A stretch of DNA of 49,725 nucleotides from a virus, in the IMG/VR virus record IMGVR_UViG_3300010042_000010, positions 1-49,725 of that record; one strand, given 5' to 3'. Shown here one piece after another: positions 39,681-48,813 of this stretch. The notes below the pieces were generated by a model. That model ran no database searches. It was not told the DNA's origin and saw nothing but the letters and a program-made list of their open reading frames with translations. Numbering within the stretch: the stretch's first letter is position 1; each line of letters starts with the position of its first letter. A program made the position numbers and the translations under genes.

Positions 39681-42600
39681 TCCGGGGCGCAAAAGGCGGC
39701 GAGAGTGAATCGCGCACACCGGTAGAGTCCCCCGATAGCCTCGTTTCCATCGCCTACGCCCGGGTCGTCGACCTGATCAGCGAGGGCGAGGTGGGCGGGC
39801 TGGTAAACGGTGCGCAATCCATCTTTCTAAACGAAACCCCCGCCGAAACTAACGGCGTCCGGAACTTTTCGGGGTTCACGTTCGACACCCGCGTAGGCAC
39901 GCAGGACCAGACGCACCTGCCAGGCTTCCCACAAGTCGAGTCGGAGACCGTCGTTAACGTTGAGGTAACCACGGGCATTCCTTACGTGCGCGCGGTAACT
40001 AACAGCGACCTATCGGCGATCCGGATCAATTTCAGCGTGCCTCGGCTGGTTAAACAGAACCAGAAAAATGGCGACTTGACCGGCACATACGTCGGCTATG
40101 CCATCGACGTGGCCATGGGTAGCGGGCCGTTCGTTGAGGTGCTGGCGTCAGGCTTTAACGGCAAGACCACCGGGGGCTACGAGCGGTCCGAGCGTATCGA
40201 CTTGACCGGCGCACCTGTTGGCGGCTGGCGAGTGCGTGTGCGCCGCACTAGCGCCGACTCGACAAGCTCAGCGATTACCGACGCGTTCTTTGTAAAGAGC
40301 GTAACGGAAATCATCGACGCCAAGTTTCGTTACCCAAACAGCGCCATTGTGGGTGTCAGCTTCGACGCCCAAACGTTTGGCGGCCAGATTCCGAAACGTG
40401 CCTACCACATGCGCGGGCTCATTATCCGCGTGCCGTCCAACTACGATCCGGTCACCCGCTCCTACTCCGGCGTGTGGGACGGCACGTTTAAAACCGCGTA
40501 CAGCAACAACCCGGCGTGGGTCTATTTCGACCTGCTCATAAACCGCCGTTACGGCCTGGGCGAGCGGATCAACGCGGCCCAAATCGACAAGTGGGGCCTG
40601 TACCAAATCGCCCAGTTTTGCGACGAGCTGGTAGACGACGGTTTAGGTGGCCAGGAGCCTCGCTTTACCTGCAATGCTTACATTCAAAAGCAGGTAGATG
40701 CCCTCCGCCTGCTGCAAGATATCGCCTCTATTTTCCGGGGCATGACCTATTGGGGCGCCGGGCAAGCGTACGTGTCGGCGGACATGCCTTCGGACCCTGT
40801 CTACACCTACACGAACGCCAACGTTATCGGCGGCCGCTTTTCCTACAAAGGCTCGAAGCGGAGCACCCGCTACAGCGTCGCGCTGGTTTCGTGGACCGAC
40901 CCTAACGACTTTTTCCGCCAGAAGACCGAGTACGTACCCAACGACGAGGCCATAGGCCGGTTCGGTGTGCGCGAGGTGCAAATCTCGGCGTTTGCCTGTT
41001 CGAGCCAGGGCCAGGCACAGCGGGCCGGTCGGTGGTCGCTGCTGACCAACCTGCTAGAAACCGAGACCGTCAACTTTTCGGTAGGCCTGGAAGGCATCAA
41101 GGCGCGCCCGGGGCAAATCATCCGTGTGGCGGACAATGACCGCGCGGGCAGGCGCATCGGCGGGAGAGTGCACGCAGCCACACTCAACAGCATTACCGTG
41201 GACAGCATTGGGCTCGTAGAGGACGGCGACGAAATCACCGTTATAACGCCGGCAGGCGAGGCGGAGACGCGAACCGTACAGAGCGTTGCAGGCCGCACAA
41301 TAACGGTTACGGTGGCCTTTAGCGCCGCCCCGTTGCCCGCGTCAGTGTGGGCTGTGGATGCCGAGGCGCTGGCAACTCAACTTTTCCGCATCATCGCCAT
41401 TGGCGAAACAGGTCCGCTCGAATACTCGATAACCGCGACCAAACACATTCCGGGCAAATCGGCGGCGGTCGACAGCGGGACGATTATCAGCACGCGGCCG
41501 ATAACCAGTATCCCCAACAGCGTGCAGGCCGCGCCCACCAACGTCCGCGCGCAAACCGACTTCATTATTGACCAGTACGCCGCGACTACCACCATGTCGA
41601 TTCTGTGGGACGCGGCCGAGGGCGCCACCTCCTATGATGCGCAATGGCGGCGGGGGAACTCCGATTGGGTCTACGCCGGCCAGGTGGCCAGCACACAGAT
41701 AGACGTGGTCGGCATCTATGCGGGCGATTACTACATACGCGTGCGCGCCAATAACCCGCTCGGCGTGTCCAGCCTTTGGACCACTGTTGGCCCACTCGCG
41801 CTTCAAGGCAAAACCAACGAGCCGCCGCTGGTAGAAGGCCTGCGGACCGAGACACAGATTTTCGGCATACGCGTACGCTGGGGCGTGCCCGTGGGTGCTG
41901 AGGACACCGCGTTTACGGAGCTGCAATACAACAGCACGCCGGACGCGGAAACCGCCACCTCGTTGGGTCGGCTGGCCTATCCTACGGACGACTTCTTGTT
42001 GTCCGGCCTGGCCGCCGCCGTTACGCGCTGGTTCCGTGCCCGCCTAATCGACAAGACCGGCAACATCGGTGCGTGGTCGCCTTGGGTCTTTGGCACGTCC
42101 AGCGGCGACGCTTCCGACATTCTGACCTACCTGACCGGGCAAATTACCGCCACCGAATTGGGCCAGGGCCTGCTGACCGAAATCGAGAAAATCAGCGGCA
42201 ACGGGCCGGGCTCGGTAAACGTCCGGATTGAGGATGGTGACAACATCCTGCAAAGCCAGGTAGATGCGCTAAACGCACAGGTCGCCGACATTACCGGCGC
42301 GCCCGATTGGAGTGACACGGAAGCCTACTTGGCCGGCTCGTTGGTCAAGTTCGACGGCTCGCTGTATCGGGCGGTGCAGGACGTACCCGCCGGCACACCG
42401 CTAACGAACACCGCCTACTGGGAAAACATCGGCGACTATGCGTCGCTGGGCGAGCTGGTAACCGCCCTCGCTGTGCGCATCGACGAGCAGGACCAGCAAA
42501 TAGCGACCATAGACGGCCAGGTTACCGCCCTATCTACCTCCGTCGACGGCGTGGTAGCGTACGTCTACCCGCCAATGGCTGGCAGCACCAACGACTATGC

Positions 42601-43345
42601 AGGCGGAACCACGGGCTACGCGGGCGTGTGGTCGATACAGTCGGCGTTCGCCTCCGAAGACCTCGTGCTAGCTCAACGCATCGACACAATCGAGGCGAGC
42701 GTGGGCGAGGACGTCGCCGCCCGGATCACCGAAGAGACCGAGGCCCGCGTAACGGCCGACACCGCCCTGGCGCAGCAGATAACCACGCTCGAAAGCACTG
42801 TAGGCGGAAACACGGCGTTGATTCAGCAGGAGGCCAGCGCGCGAGCCGACGCCGACAGCGCCTTGGCCGAAACGGTCGACAGCGTACAGGCCACCGTCGG
42901 CGAGAACACCGCCGCGATTGAGGTCACCAGCAGCGCCCTTGCCGACACACAAAATGGCCTGCAAACCATGTACAGCGTTAAGCTGGGGCTAACCTCGGAT
43001 GGCCGGTATTACGCCGCCGGAATGGGCATCGGCATTGAAAACACCCCGGCGGGTATGCAGTCGCAGGTGTTGTTTCTGGCGGATCGCTTCGCCGTTATGC
43101 ACAGCGCGGAGCCTGGCGCTACGCCGGTCGTCCCGTTCGTGGTGCAGGGTGGCCAGGTGTTTATCAACTCGGCGGTAATCAGCAAGGCGACCATACAGGA
43201 GGCAATTGTGGGCGCCACGCTCAAGTCGGAAACGCTCGGCACCACCGGGCTGCCCATCCTGTCGGTCGACTTCGACATTGGGCAAATCAACGTGCGGAGC
43301 AACAGCGGCCGCCTGCGTGTGCAAGCGGGTAAATTAGATGGCTGA
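39677..43345 (+). CDS. J: Tail tip attachment protein J-like
   Basis: At 1222 residues this is the central tip/host-specificity protein. It begins with the J family segment (SPDSLVSIAYARVVDLISEG), has tail-hub domains to about residue 600, a fibronectin type III-like domain around 630-730 (TTMSILWDAAEGATSYDAQW), a coiled-coil-like region with repeated VTADTALAQQ-type units around 1030-1110 and a DUF1983-like C-terminus. It links the tail tube to receptor-binding proteins encoded downstream. Confidence 0.95.
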   Translation: MIRGAKGGESESRTPVESPDSLVSIAYARVVDLISEGEVGGLVNGAQSIFLNETPAETNGVRNFSGFTFDTRVGTQDQTHLPGFPQVESETVVNVEVTTGIPYVRAVTNSDLSAIRINFSVPRLVKQNQKNGDLTGTYVGYAIDVAMGSGPFVEVLASGFNGKTTGGYERSERIDLTGAPVGGWRVRVRRTSADSTSSAITDAFFVKSVTEIIDAKFRYPNSAIVGVSFDAQTFGGQIPKRAYHMRGLIIRVPSNYDPVTRSYSGVWDGTFKTAYSNNPAWVYFDLLINRRYGLGERINAAQIDKWGLYQIAQFCDELVDDGLGGQEPRFTCNAYIQKQVDALRLLQDIASIFRGMTYWGAGQAYVSADMPSDPVYTYTNANVIGGRFSYKGSKRSTRYSVALVSWTDPNDFFRQKTEYVPNDEAIGRFGVREVQISAFACSSQGQAQRAGRWSLLTNLLETETVNFSVGLEGIKARPGQIIRVADNDRAGRRIGGRVHAATLNSITVDSIGLVEDGDEITVITPAGEAETRTVQSVAGRTITVTVAFSAAPLPASVWAVDAEALATQLFRIIAIGETGPLEYSITATKHIPGKSAAVDSGTIISTRPITSIPNSVQAAPTNVRAQTDFIIDQYAATTTMSILWDAAEGATSYDAQWRRGNSDWVYAGQVASTQIDVVGIYAGDYYIRVRANNPLGVSSLWTTVGPLALQGKTNEPPLVEGLRTETQIFGIRVRWGVPVGAEDTAFTELQYNSTPDAETATSLGRLAYPTDDFLLSGLAAAVTRWFRARLIDKTGNIGAWSPWVFGTSSGDASDILTYLTGQITATELGQGLLTEIEKISGNGPGSVNVRIEDGDNILQSQVDALNAQVADITGAPDWSDTEAYLAGSLVKFDGSLYRAVQDVPAGTPLTNTAYWENIGDYASLGELVTALAVRIDEQDQQIATIDGQVTALSTSVDGVVAYVYPPMAGSTNDYAGGTTGYAGVWSIQSAFASEDLVLAQRIDTIEASVGEDVAARITEETEARVTADTALAQQITTLESTVGGNTALIQQEASARADADSALAETVDSVQATVGENTAAIEVTSSALADTQNGLQTMYSVKLGLTSDGRYYAAGMGIGIENTPAGMQSQVLFLADRFAVMHSAEPGATPVVPFVVQGGQVFINSAVISKATIQEAIVGATLKSETLGTTGLPILSVDFDIGQINVRSNSGRLRVQAGKLDG

Positions 43346-43628
43346 TTATGGCCTTCGGATAATGACCGAAACAGGGGCGGTCCGTTTGGACAGCTCCACT
43401 CGGGTGCCTCGAATAGTGGTTATGGATAGCTTCGCTATACAACGGACAATAACTGTCCCGGGCTTCGGGGCTAAGTTTGCGGCGGGCCGGGCGCGAGTGG
43501 TTATCTTGACTCGAGAACTATTCGACAACTTAAAGCCTGACGAGCTTGTAATAACGGGGGACACAATCGCGATGACCTCCCCAACTGAATACTCGATTAG
43601 AACTTACATGGTTTTGGAGTGGGGCTAG
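43338..43628 (+). CDS. Tail-tip accessory protein, DUF6453-like (96 aa)
   Basis: The start overlaps gene J by 8 bases. The N-terminus ADYGLRIMTETGAVRLDSST is the pattern of small tip proteins of the DUF6453 type encoded after J in many siphophages. The same pattern recurs twice in the next gene. Base composition is visibly more AT-rich than gene J. Likely a tip or fibre-base component. Confidence 0.72.
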   Translation: MADYGLRIMTETGAVRLDSSTRVPRIVVMDSFAIQRTITVPGFGAKFAAGRARVVILTRELFDNLKPDELVITGDTIAMTSPTEYSIRTYMVLEWG

Positions 43629-44356
43629 TGGCAAGATATGGTTTAGACAATTTTAACGAAGCCGGCGAGCTGATTTTTAGCACCGATTACCCCTGTATGA
43701 GCTTGCTAACCACAGCCACGATGACGGGTACAGATACGCCGGACTATGGGGCGCAAGTTATAGACCCTTTGGGCTTTTGTATGCCGCAGGGGCTTAATCA
43801 GTTCTGCTCGCCTATGACTACTTTTTTTAACGACCAAGGCGAGCGAGCTAATCAACTGCGCGTACTGACTGTTGACCGGAATGGCAACTATGTAAACGGC
43901 GTCCCGATCAAATACGGTTTATTTAAACGCGGAGCTACACGCGGGTTTGACGACTACGGGTTGCGGACGTTTAGCGAAGACGGCGTGCTGACATTCGACA
44001 GCAGTACGCCCTTTTTGGAGGTTACCGGCATTGCAGCGGCAGGGGACTGGGTTTACGTGCGCCGCTACGGGCCTAATCGGGGCAATGCGGATTGGAGCTA
44101 CATACCGTCTGGCGAGCCCTTCTTTTACGCCTACATTTACGAGGTCACGTTGCCGCAAGGCACGGAGTTTGCGCTTGTAGACACAAGCTACATGTATTTC
44201 GCCAACCTGAACGCACAGGTATTTTGCTACTGTGGCCATGACCAAGACTTAACGAAATTTGCCCTTATGGCGCGGGTGGTGTCGACAAACCCAAACAATC
44301 CGCCGACGGCTTCGTTAAAATTCCCGACAGTGATTTTCGGCCGCGCATCCCCGTAA
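43628..44356 (+). CDS. Tail-tip accessory protein with two DUF6453-like units (242 aa)
   Basis: GTG 43628, eight bases after GGAG, is preferred to GTG 43619. Two copies of the YGL-x5-G pattern are present: ARYGLDNFNEAGELIFS at the start and DDYGLRTFSEDGVLTFDSS near 105. The rest is beta-rich and AT-shifted. It probably assembles with J or the fibre; direct receptor contact is possible but unproven. Confidence 0.72.
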   Translation: MARYGLDNFNEAGELIFSTDYPCMSLLTTATMTGTDTPDYGAQVIDPLGFCMPQGLNQFCSPMTTFFNDQGERANQLRVLTVDRNGNYVNGVPIKYGLFKRGATRGFDDYGLRTFSEDGVLTFDSSTPFLEVTGIAAAGDWVYVRRYGPNRGNADWSYIPSGEPFFYAYIYEVTLPQGTEFALVDTSYMYFANLNAQVFCYCGHDQDLTKFALMARVVSTNPNNPPTASLKFPTVIFGRASP

Positions 44357-44370
44357 CAGGAAACCTACCC

Positions 44371-46005
44371 ATGTCCCAACAAGACATTAACCTCGGCACA
44401 CCCCCGCTAGGCCAAGACGGCGACACGTTCCGCTCGGCGTTGCAGAAGTGCCAGGCGAACTTTAACGAGTTGTACGCCGCGCTCGGTGGCGGTGGGACCG
44501 ACGTTATCGTTAAAACCGTAGCCGGCGTAGCCGCGCTCGAGGCTGACAACAACGTGCCGGCGGCCGGGCTGAAAACCGCGCTTGGTATCGACGCGATAAA
44601 CGCCCGCATCGGCGAGCTGGCCAGCACCACGGGCCTATCAGAAGGGACCAATCTCTATTTTACCAGTGCGCGGGTACGCTCCACGCCGCTGGACGGCGTC
44701 GACGTGTCCCTGGCCGGCACTGTGGATGCTGGCGACTCGGTCCTGGCCGCTATCGGCAAGCTGCAACGCCAAATCACCGCAGGCGGTGGGGGCGGCAGCG
44801 GCCCGACGAACACGGACGGCTTAGCCGAAGGCTTGACCAACCTGTATTTTACACAGCCGCGCGTGCGCTCCACGCCTTTGACCGGGCTCGACACAACTGG
44901 TGCCGGCGCTGTGATCGTAGCGGGCGACAGCGTGTTGTCAGCGTTGGGTCGCTTGCAGGCGCAAATCAGCACGCAGGGCAGCGCGATAACTTCGCAGGGC
45001 CAGACCCTCGGCACCCACAGTACCCAAATCGGCGACCTGCAAACGGCGGTGGGCCTGAAAATGGCCAACCCAATGACAGCGGTAGGTGACCTGATCGTAG
45101 GGGGCACAGCCGGTGCTCCGCAACGTCTCCCGCGCGGGGCCAATAACCAAGTGCTGACGTCCAACGGTACGACAGTGGCATGGGCCGATCCGACTGGCGG
45201 CGGAGGCAGTAGCAGCTTTACTCCGCTGGACACCCCGGCGGCCACGGCCAACGGCCAGACCGTCTTTACGCTGGCACACACCGCCGGGCTCGGTTGGTGG
45301 TCGCAAGGCGGCGTAGCGTTGCACCCGTCGGCCTACACAGAGACCAATGCGGGCATAACGCTGTTGGACGGTTCCAATATCCGTATCGGGCAAAAGCTCA
45401 CCTGGCGCGGGTTTAATGGTTTCACCGTTCCGGACGCGCTTCCGGCAGGCGGCACGGCGGCGGACAGCTTCAAGCTCGGCGGGGTGGCTGCTGCGACGGT
45501 GCTGGCGGACGTGGCTGACCGGATGCGGATTCGCCAGGCTACAGCCCAGCTGACGACGTCCGGCACACTCAAAGATTTTACGGGGATTGATTCATGGGCC
45601 AAGCAAATCGTGCTCAGTGTGTCGGGCGTTATGGTCGGCGCCCCCGATACCTTGATTGCCCAGCTGGGCACGTCCGCAGGCGTGGAAAACACCGGCTACG
45701 GTTCGGGTGTGTCTTATGCCGGCGGAACTAACTTGAGCGGCGGCGCAAATAGCACTGCTGGTATGCTTATGACTTCCGGTCTAGACGCAAATATTGCCGT
45801 TGTTCACGGAACAATAACGTTTACAAAACAAACCGGTAATACCTGGGTGCAGTCGACCACTTCGGGCCGCAGCAATACCAATTTTAACCACTTCGGCGGC
45901 GGCTCCAAAACGCTGGCTGGAGCCCTTGACCGGGTACGCCTGACGACCCTTTCCGGTGCTACAGCCTTTACGGCGGGCTCTGTTAACGTAACTTGGATGG
46001 GCTAA
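44371..46005 (+). CDS. Tail fibre protein
   Basis: This 544-aa fibre begins MSQQDINLGTPPLGQDGD, a typical capsid-distal attachment start. It carries two repeats containing EGTNLYFTSARVRSTPL and TNLYFTQPRVRSTPL (about residues 88-135 and 150-198), then glycine-rich hinges. The C-terminal 150 residues are beta-rich with GYGSGVSYAGGTNLSGG, typical of a receptor-binding tip. Composition shifts in the last 250 bases. It likely determines host range together with the next two genes. Confidence 0.88.
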   Translation: MSQQDINLGTPPLGQDGDTFRSALQKCQANFNELYAALGGGGTDVIVKTVAGVAALEADNNVPAAGLKTALGIDAINARIGELASTTGLSEGTNLYFTSARVRSTPLDGVDVSLAGTVDAGDSVLAAIGKLQRQITAGGGGGSGPTNTDGLAEGLTNLYFTQPRVRSTPLTGLDTTGAGAVIVAGDSVLSALGRLQAQISTQGSAITSQGQTLGTHSTQIGDLQTAVGLKMANPMTAVGDLIVGGTAGAPQRLPRGANNQVLTSNGTTVAWADPTGGGGSSSFTPLDTPAATANGQTVFTLAHTAGLGWWSQGGVALHPSAYTETNAGITLLDGSNIRIGQKLTWRGFNGFTVPDALPAGGTAADSFKLGGVAAATVLADVADRMRIRQATAQLTTSGTLKDFTGIDSWAKQIVLSVSGVMVGAPDTLIAQLGTSAGVENTGYGSGVSYAGGTNLSGGANSTAGMLMTSGLDANIAVVHGTITFTKQTGNTWVQSTTSGRSNTNFNHFGGGSKTLAGALDRVRLTTLSGATAFTAGSVNVTWMG

Positions 46006-46008
46006 CCA

Positions 46009-46449
46009 ATGGCACTTTTACAGGAACAACTACTAGGCGGTTTAGGTGGCGATCTAAAAACGCAGTACGACGCGGCCAACGGGAAAGTTTACGGTATCCG
46101 CAACGGCGTACTAGTAGAGATTCGAGAGACTGTTTATAGCGGTCTCTCTATGGCACTTAATAGCACAATCACCATCGCGCACGGCGTTTTACCCGCGCGC
46201 GTTAAAGTTGAGTTGGTTTGTACCGTGGCAATTAACGGCTATGCCGTCGGAGACATTGTAGACATTACGCCGATTGTTTTTTATTTAACGAATGCGCTTT
46301 ATGGTGTAACCATTAGTGCCAACGCGGCCAGTATTTATCTAACGGTGTGTTCGCAACTGTCCTTGCCTTTACGCCCTTCGTCGGGAGTGGGCTTTAACCC
46401 AACATCGGCCAACTTCACAATGCGGGCGCGTGTATATGATTACTTCTAA
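46009..46449 (+). CDS. Tail-fibre-associated protein (146 aa)
   Basis: It starts 3 bp after the fibre stop. N-terminus ALLQEQLLGGLGGDL; the rest is beta-rich and hydrophobic, with a run VFYLTNALYGVTISANAASI. Its codon and base use is distinctly more AT-rich than the core tail genes. Probably a second receptor-binding or fibre-tip protein. No family is recognised. Confidence 0.65.
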   Translation: MALLQEQLLGGLGGDLKTQYDAANGKVYGIRNGVLVEIRETVYSGLSMALNSTITIAHGVLPARVKVELVCTVAINGYAVGDIVDITPIVFYLTNALYGVTISANAASIYLTVCSQLSLPLRPSSGVGFNPTSANFTMRARVYDYF

Positions 46450-46837
46450 TGAACTGGACGCCGTGGAAGTTGAAAGCGGCAATATGTTTTATGTCGACCC
46501 GGAAGGTAAATATCTCGGTCAGTACGTTCTCACCGCTGAGCAAGACTTGCCCGAAGGTGCCGTACAGGTTCCATACGCGCCCGAAGTCGGAGACCAGATT
46601 TGGCAGTTTCCGGAAGGGCCGTACGGGCCGAGCTTATCGGCGGCGGTCACCCGGGAAAACGCTTGGCGCGAAGCTGAGCTGGCAAGCGTACCGGATCAAA
46701 TCGCGATGATCGAAGACGACGACCCGGCAGCGGTCGGGACGGTTGAGCAGTGGCGTACCTATCGCAAGGCGTTGCGCTTGTGGGTCGAAGGTGGCCCGGG
46801 CTTCCCGTTCGGCACCCGCCCCGCGCGGCCGGAGTAA
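46436..46837 (+). CDS. Tail fibre assembly chaperone-like protein
   Basis: ATG 46436 is used; GTG 46430 two codons earlier is also possible. Both lie inside the 3' end of the previous gene. The 133-aa product has an acidic N-terminal half with a GQYVLTAEQDLPEGA segment and a C-terminal helix RTYRKALRLW, with PDQIAMIEDD before it. This matches the pattern of caudoviral tail fibre assembly proteins, which end in an RxxLR-type helix and act as intermolecular chaperones. Confidence 0.75.
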   Translation: MITSNELDAVEVESGNMFYVDPEGKYLGQYVLTAEQDLPEGAVQVPYAPEVGDQIWQFPEGPYGPSLSAAVTRENAWREAELASVPDQIAMIEDDDPAAVGTVEQWRTYRKALRLWVEGGPGFPFGTRPARPE

Positions 46838-46875
46838 TCTGTTAACATCGCCCAAACTCGAACAAGGGGCGGGCC

Positions 46876-47268
46876 GTGACGGAACGACTAGGCGAATTAC
46901 TTCTGGCGCTGCTTATTGCGCTGGGCGCGGCGATTAACCACTGGGCGGCAGCCGGCGCCATGTTCGGCTGCTGTTTCTTTCTTGCCACACCATCCACGAC
47001 GGTGGGCTGGGGCCGTGTTGGCCTAGGCATGTTTTCCTTTGGCATTGGCTATGCGGCTGGAATCTTTCTGTACGGGGGCGGTCCGCCTTTTAACGAGAAA
47101 GCTATGTTCGTCAGCGGGGGCCTGTCCGCAATTGCAGCGGGCGCCTGGGCGAGCCTCGGCAAAGCAATTGACAAATCTGGCCCTTTGCCGCCGTGGCTGT
47201 CCGATATCTTGGACCGCGTGCCTTTCTTGAAACGACAAGAACGCAGCGGAGACGACAACATTGGATAA
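46876..47268 (+). CDS. Membrane protein, candidate holin (130 aa)
   Basis: GTG 46876 follows GGGGCGGG. At least three hydrophobic segments are visible (LLLALLIALGAAINHWA; AGAMFGCCFFLA and GMFSFGIGYAAGIFLY; GLSAIAAGAWASL), followed by a charged C-terminus. Position directly before a second small membrane protein and the endolysin suggests a holin or antiholin. Which of the two membrane proteins is the holin cannot be decided here. Confidence 0.65.
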   Translation: MTERLGELLLALLIALGAAINHWAAAGAMFGCCFFLATPSTTVGWGRVGLGMFSFGIGYAAGIFLYGGGPPFNEKAMFVSGGLSAIAAGAWASLGKAIDKSGPLPPWLSDILDRVPFLKRQERSGDDNIG

Positions 47269-47572
47269 CATCGACAGCCTGTTGTGGGGCACTCGTGCCG
47301 CGCTTCACCTTGCGACCTTTCTAATCGTGGCCAGCTACCACGACACCGGGGCGCGTTTCCGTCTCGAGGTCACCACCGTGGCCATTTGCTTGTGCGGCTC
47401 GTCCGGGGCCCTGGGTATGCTCGCCGTTACCCGCTGGACGCCTGGCCGGTTCGGTACAGAATACAATCTGCTTTTCCTGCTCTTTGTGCTGGCGGTGTTT
47501 GTGATCGTCGTCAAGTCCAAAGGCAACGTCGCCAAAATGTTTCCCCGTATACCTTGGAGGTATCGCCCGTGA
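47261..47572 (+). CDS. Small membrane protein, holin candidate (103 aa)
   Basis: TTG 47261, preceded by CGGAG at about nine bases, overlaps the previous gene by 8 bases. It has hydrophobic segments at about 17-27, 40-56 and 69-85 (LLFLLFVLAVFVIVV), ending with a basic tail (KSKGNVAKMFPR). It is upstream of the endolysin with a 4-base overlap. A three-segment topology and basic C-terminus fit class I holins. Confidence 0.7.
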   Translation: MDNIDSLLWGTRAALHLATFLIVASYHDTGARFRLEVTTVAICLCGSSGALGMLAVTRWTPGRFGTEYNLLFLLFVLAVFVIVVKSKGNVAKMFPRIPWRYRP

Positions 47573-48066
47573 CGCCACTACAAGCCCTGCACGACTCTTA
47601 CCGCCTCCTGCCGTTGCCCCTCAACACGCCCGAAGCAACCCTAGAGCTGATCAGCATACAGCGCCAGGAATCGCCGCAGCTCCTGCAACAGCAAGTGGGC
47701 GGCCCGGCGCGCGGCCTTTGGCAGTTTGAAGAGGCCGGCGGCGTGCGTGGCGTACTGCAACACCAGTCGACCAAGCGGCTTGCGGTTGAATTCCTGGGGC
47801 ACCTGGGCATTGAGCCAACCGAAGAGGCGGTTTACGCAGAACTGCGCACGACTAACGACGTGCTGGACGCCGGCTTTGCGCGGCTGTTCCTGTACACCGA
47901 CCCGCACCGCCTGCCGGAGATTGGCAACGAAGAAAGCGCATTTGCCTGCTACCTGCGCACCTGGCGCCCTGGCGCGTGGTTTCGTGGCGACGAGCAACAG
48001 CGCAAAAAGCTACGCGCTAAATGGGCTGGTTCCTACGCTTACGCCCGTGGCATATGCCGGCTGTAA
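47569..48066 (+). CDS. Endolysin (lysozyme-like)
   Basis: GGAGG at 47556-47560 selects GTG 47569 (165 aa). The core segment QRQES (E34) followed by GPARGLWQFE (45-54) and GGVRGVLQH belongs to a phage peptidoglycan hydrolase group with a lysozyme-like fold common in Pseudomonas phages. E34 is the candidate catalytic acid. There is no signal peptide, so export depends on the holin. Spanin genes follow. Confidence 0.85.
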   Translation: MTPLQALHDSYRLLPLPLNTPEATLELISIQRQESPQLLQQQVGGPARGLWQFEEAGGVRGVLQHQSTKRLAVEFLGHLGIEPTEEAVYAELRTTNDVLDAGFARLFLYTDPHRLPEIGNEESAFACYLRTWRPGAWFRGDEQQRKKLRAKWAGSYAYARGICRL

Positions 48067-48554
48067 TCCTCCGAGCGCTGCCCTACGCAATTGCCGCCGC
48101 GCTGGGCTTTGCCCTGGCGTGGTTCTGGCAGTCCAACGACTACACCGGCCAGCTGGCGAGCCAGCAAAGCGAATTCGACAGGGCGGCCCGTACGGCGGCC
48201 GAAGACGCACAGCGCGAGTTGATCCGAGCAACCACAGCCAAAGACGCGGCGTTAACCAAACGCGAGCTCGAAGTGGCCGACTTGAACCAACGCCTACAGA
48301 GTGCAGAAAATGAAACAAAGCGTATTGCTGCTGGCGTTGCTGCTGGCTCTATCCGGTTGCGCGTCGACGCCAAGTGTCCCGCCGCAAGTAACGTGCCCGG
48401 CGCTGCTGCCGTACCCAGCGGAACAGCTCGAACCGGCGCCGAACTTAGTCCAGCTGCTGGACGCGCTTATAACGCCCTACGAGCCGGCGCCGAACGAGCC
48501 GTAGAGCTGTTAGAGCGCTGCCGGATTGACCTTAGGGCGCGGTCAGCGCCTTGA
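48054..48554 (+). CDS. Rz: i-spanin (Rz-like)
   Basis: The chosen start ATG 48054 overlaps the endolysin by 13 bases; an in-frame ATG at 48021 is an alternative. The product has an N-terminal signal anchor (LRALPYAIAAALGFALAWFW) and a periplasmic coiled coil (EFDRAARTAAEDAQRELIRA) typical of inner-membrane spanins. An o-spanin is embedded in another frame. Its 3' end overlaps the converging minus-strand gene by 23 bases. Confidence 0.85.
   Translation: MPAVILRALPYAIAAALGFALAWFWQSNDYTGQLASQQSEFDRAARTAAEDAQRELIRATTAKDAALTKRELEVADLNQRLQSAENETKRIAAGVAAGSIRLRVDAKCPAASNVPGAAAVPSGTARTGAELSPAAGRAYNALRAGAERAVELLERCRIDLRARSAP
48310..48504 (+). CDS. Rz1: o-spanin lipoprotein (Rz1-like), embedded in Rz
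   Basis: This 64-aa frame lies wholly inside the i-spanin gene. It has a lipoprotein signal, MKQSVLLLALLLALSGC, with the lipobox LSGC at C17, and a short proline-rich mature part. Paired i- and o-spanins fuse inner and outer membranes in the last step of lysis and imply a Gram-negative host. Confidence 0.9.
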   Translation: MKQSVLLLALLLALSGCASTPSVPPQVTCPALLPYPAEQLEPAPNLVQLLDALITPYEPAPNEP

Positions 48555-48813
48555 CCAGTTGTTTGCGTAGGTCTATCAGAACTTTGACGTCTGCCGGGTA
48601 GCTTATGGGGACGGCCCCGGCGGCTATCGCTTTGTCACGCTTCGAGCTGCACACGTCGAAGTGTTCGTGCAAGGTGCCGGCCTTTTGAATCCATTTACGC
48701 TGCACGCCAATACGATCAACGAAATCTAAAAGCTCGTCGGTAGAATCAGCGAACAAATGGCACATTTTCATGCGGCCGTAAGCGGCAAACATATCGTCAA
48801 CATAAACGGTCAT
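48532..48813 (-). CDS. DUF4031 family protein (93 aa)
   Basis: Start ATG 48813 overlaps the preceding stop (ATGA). The sequence TVYVDDMFAAYGRMKMCHLF, RIGVQRKWIQK and HEHFDVCSSKRDKAIAAGAV matches DUF4031, a small family of phage and bacterial proteins of unknown function. It is the last gene of the minus-strand run entering from the right edge. Confidence 0.85.
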   Translation of the reverse strand: MTVYVDDMFAAYGRMKMCHLFADSTDELLDFVDRIGVQRKWIQKAGTLHEHFDVCSSKRDKAIAAGAVPISYPADVKVLIDLRKQLVKALTAP

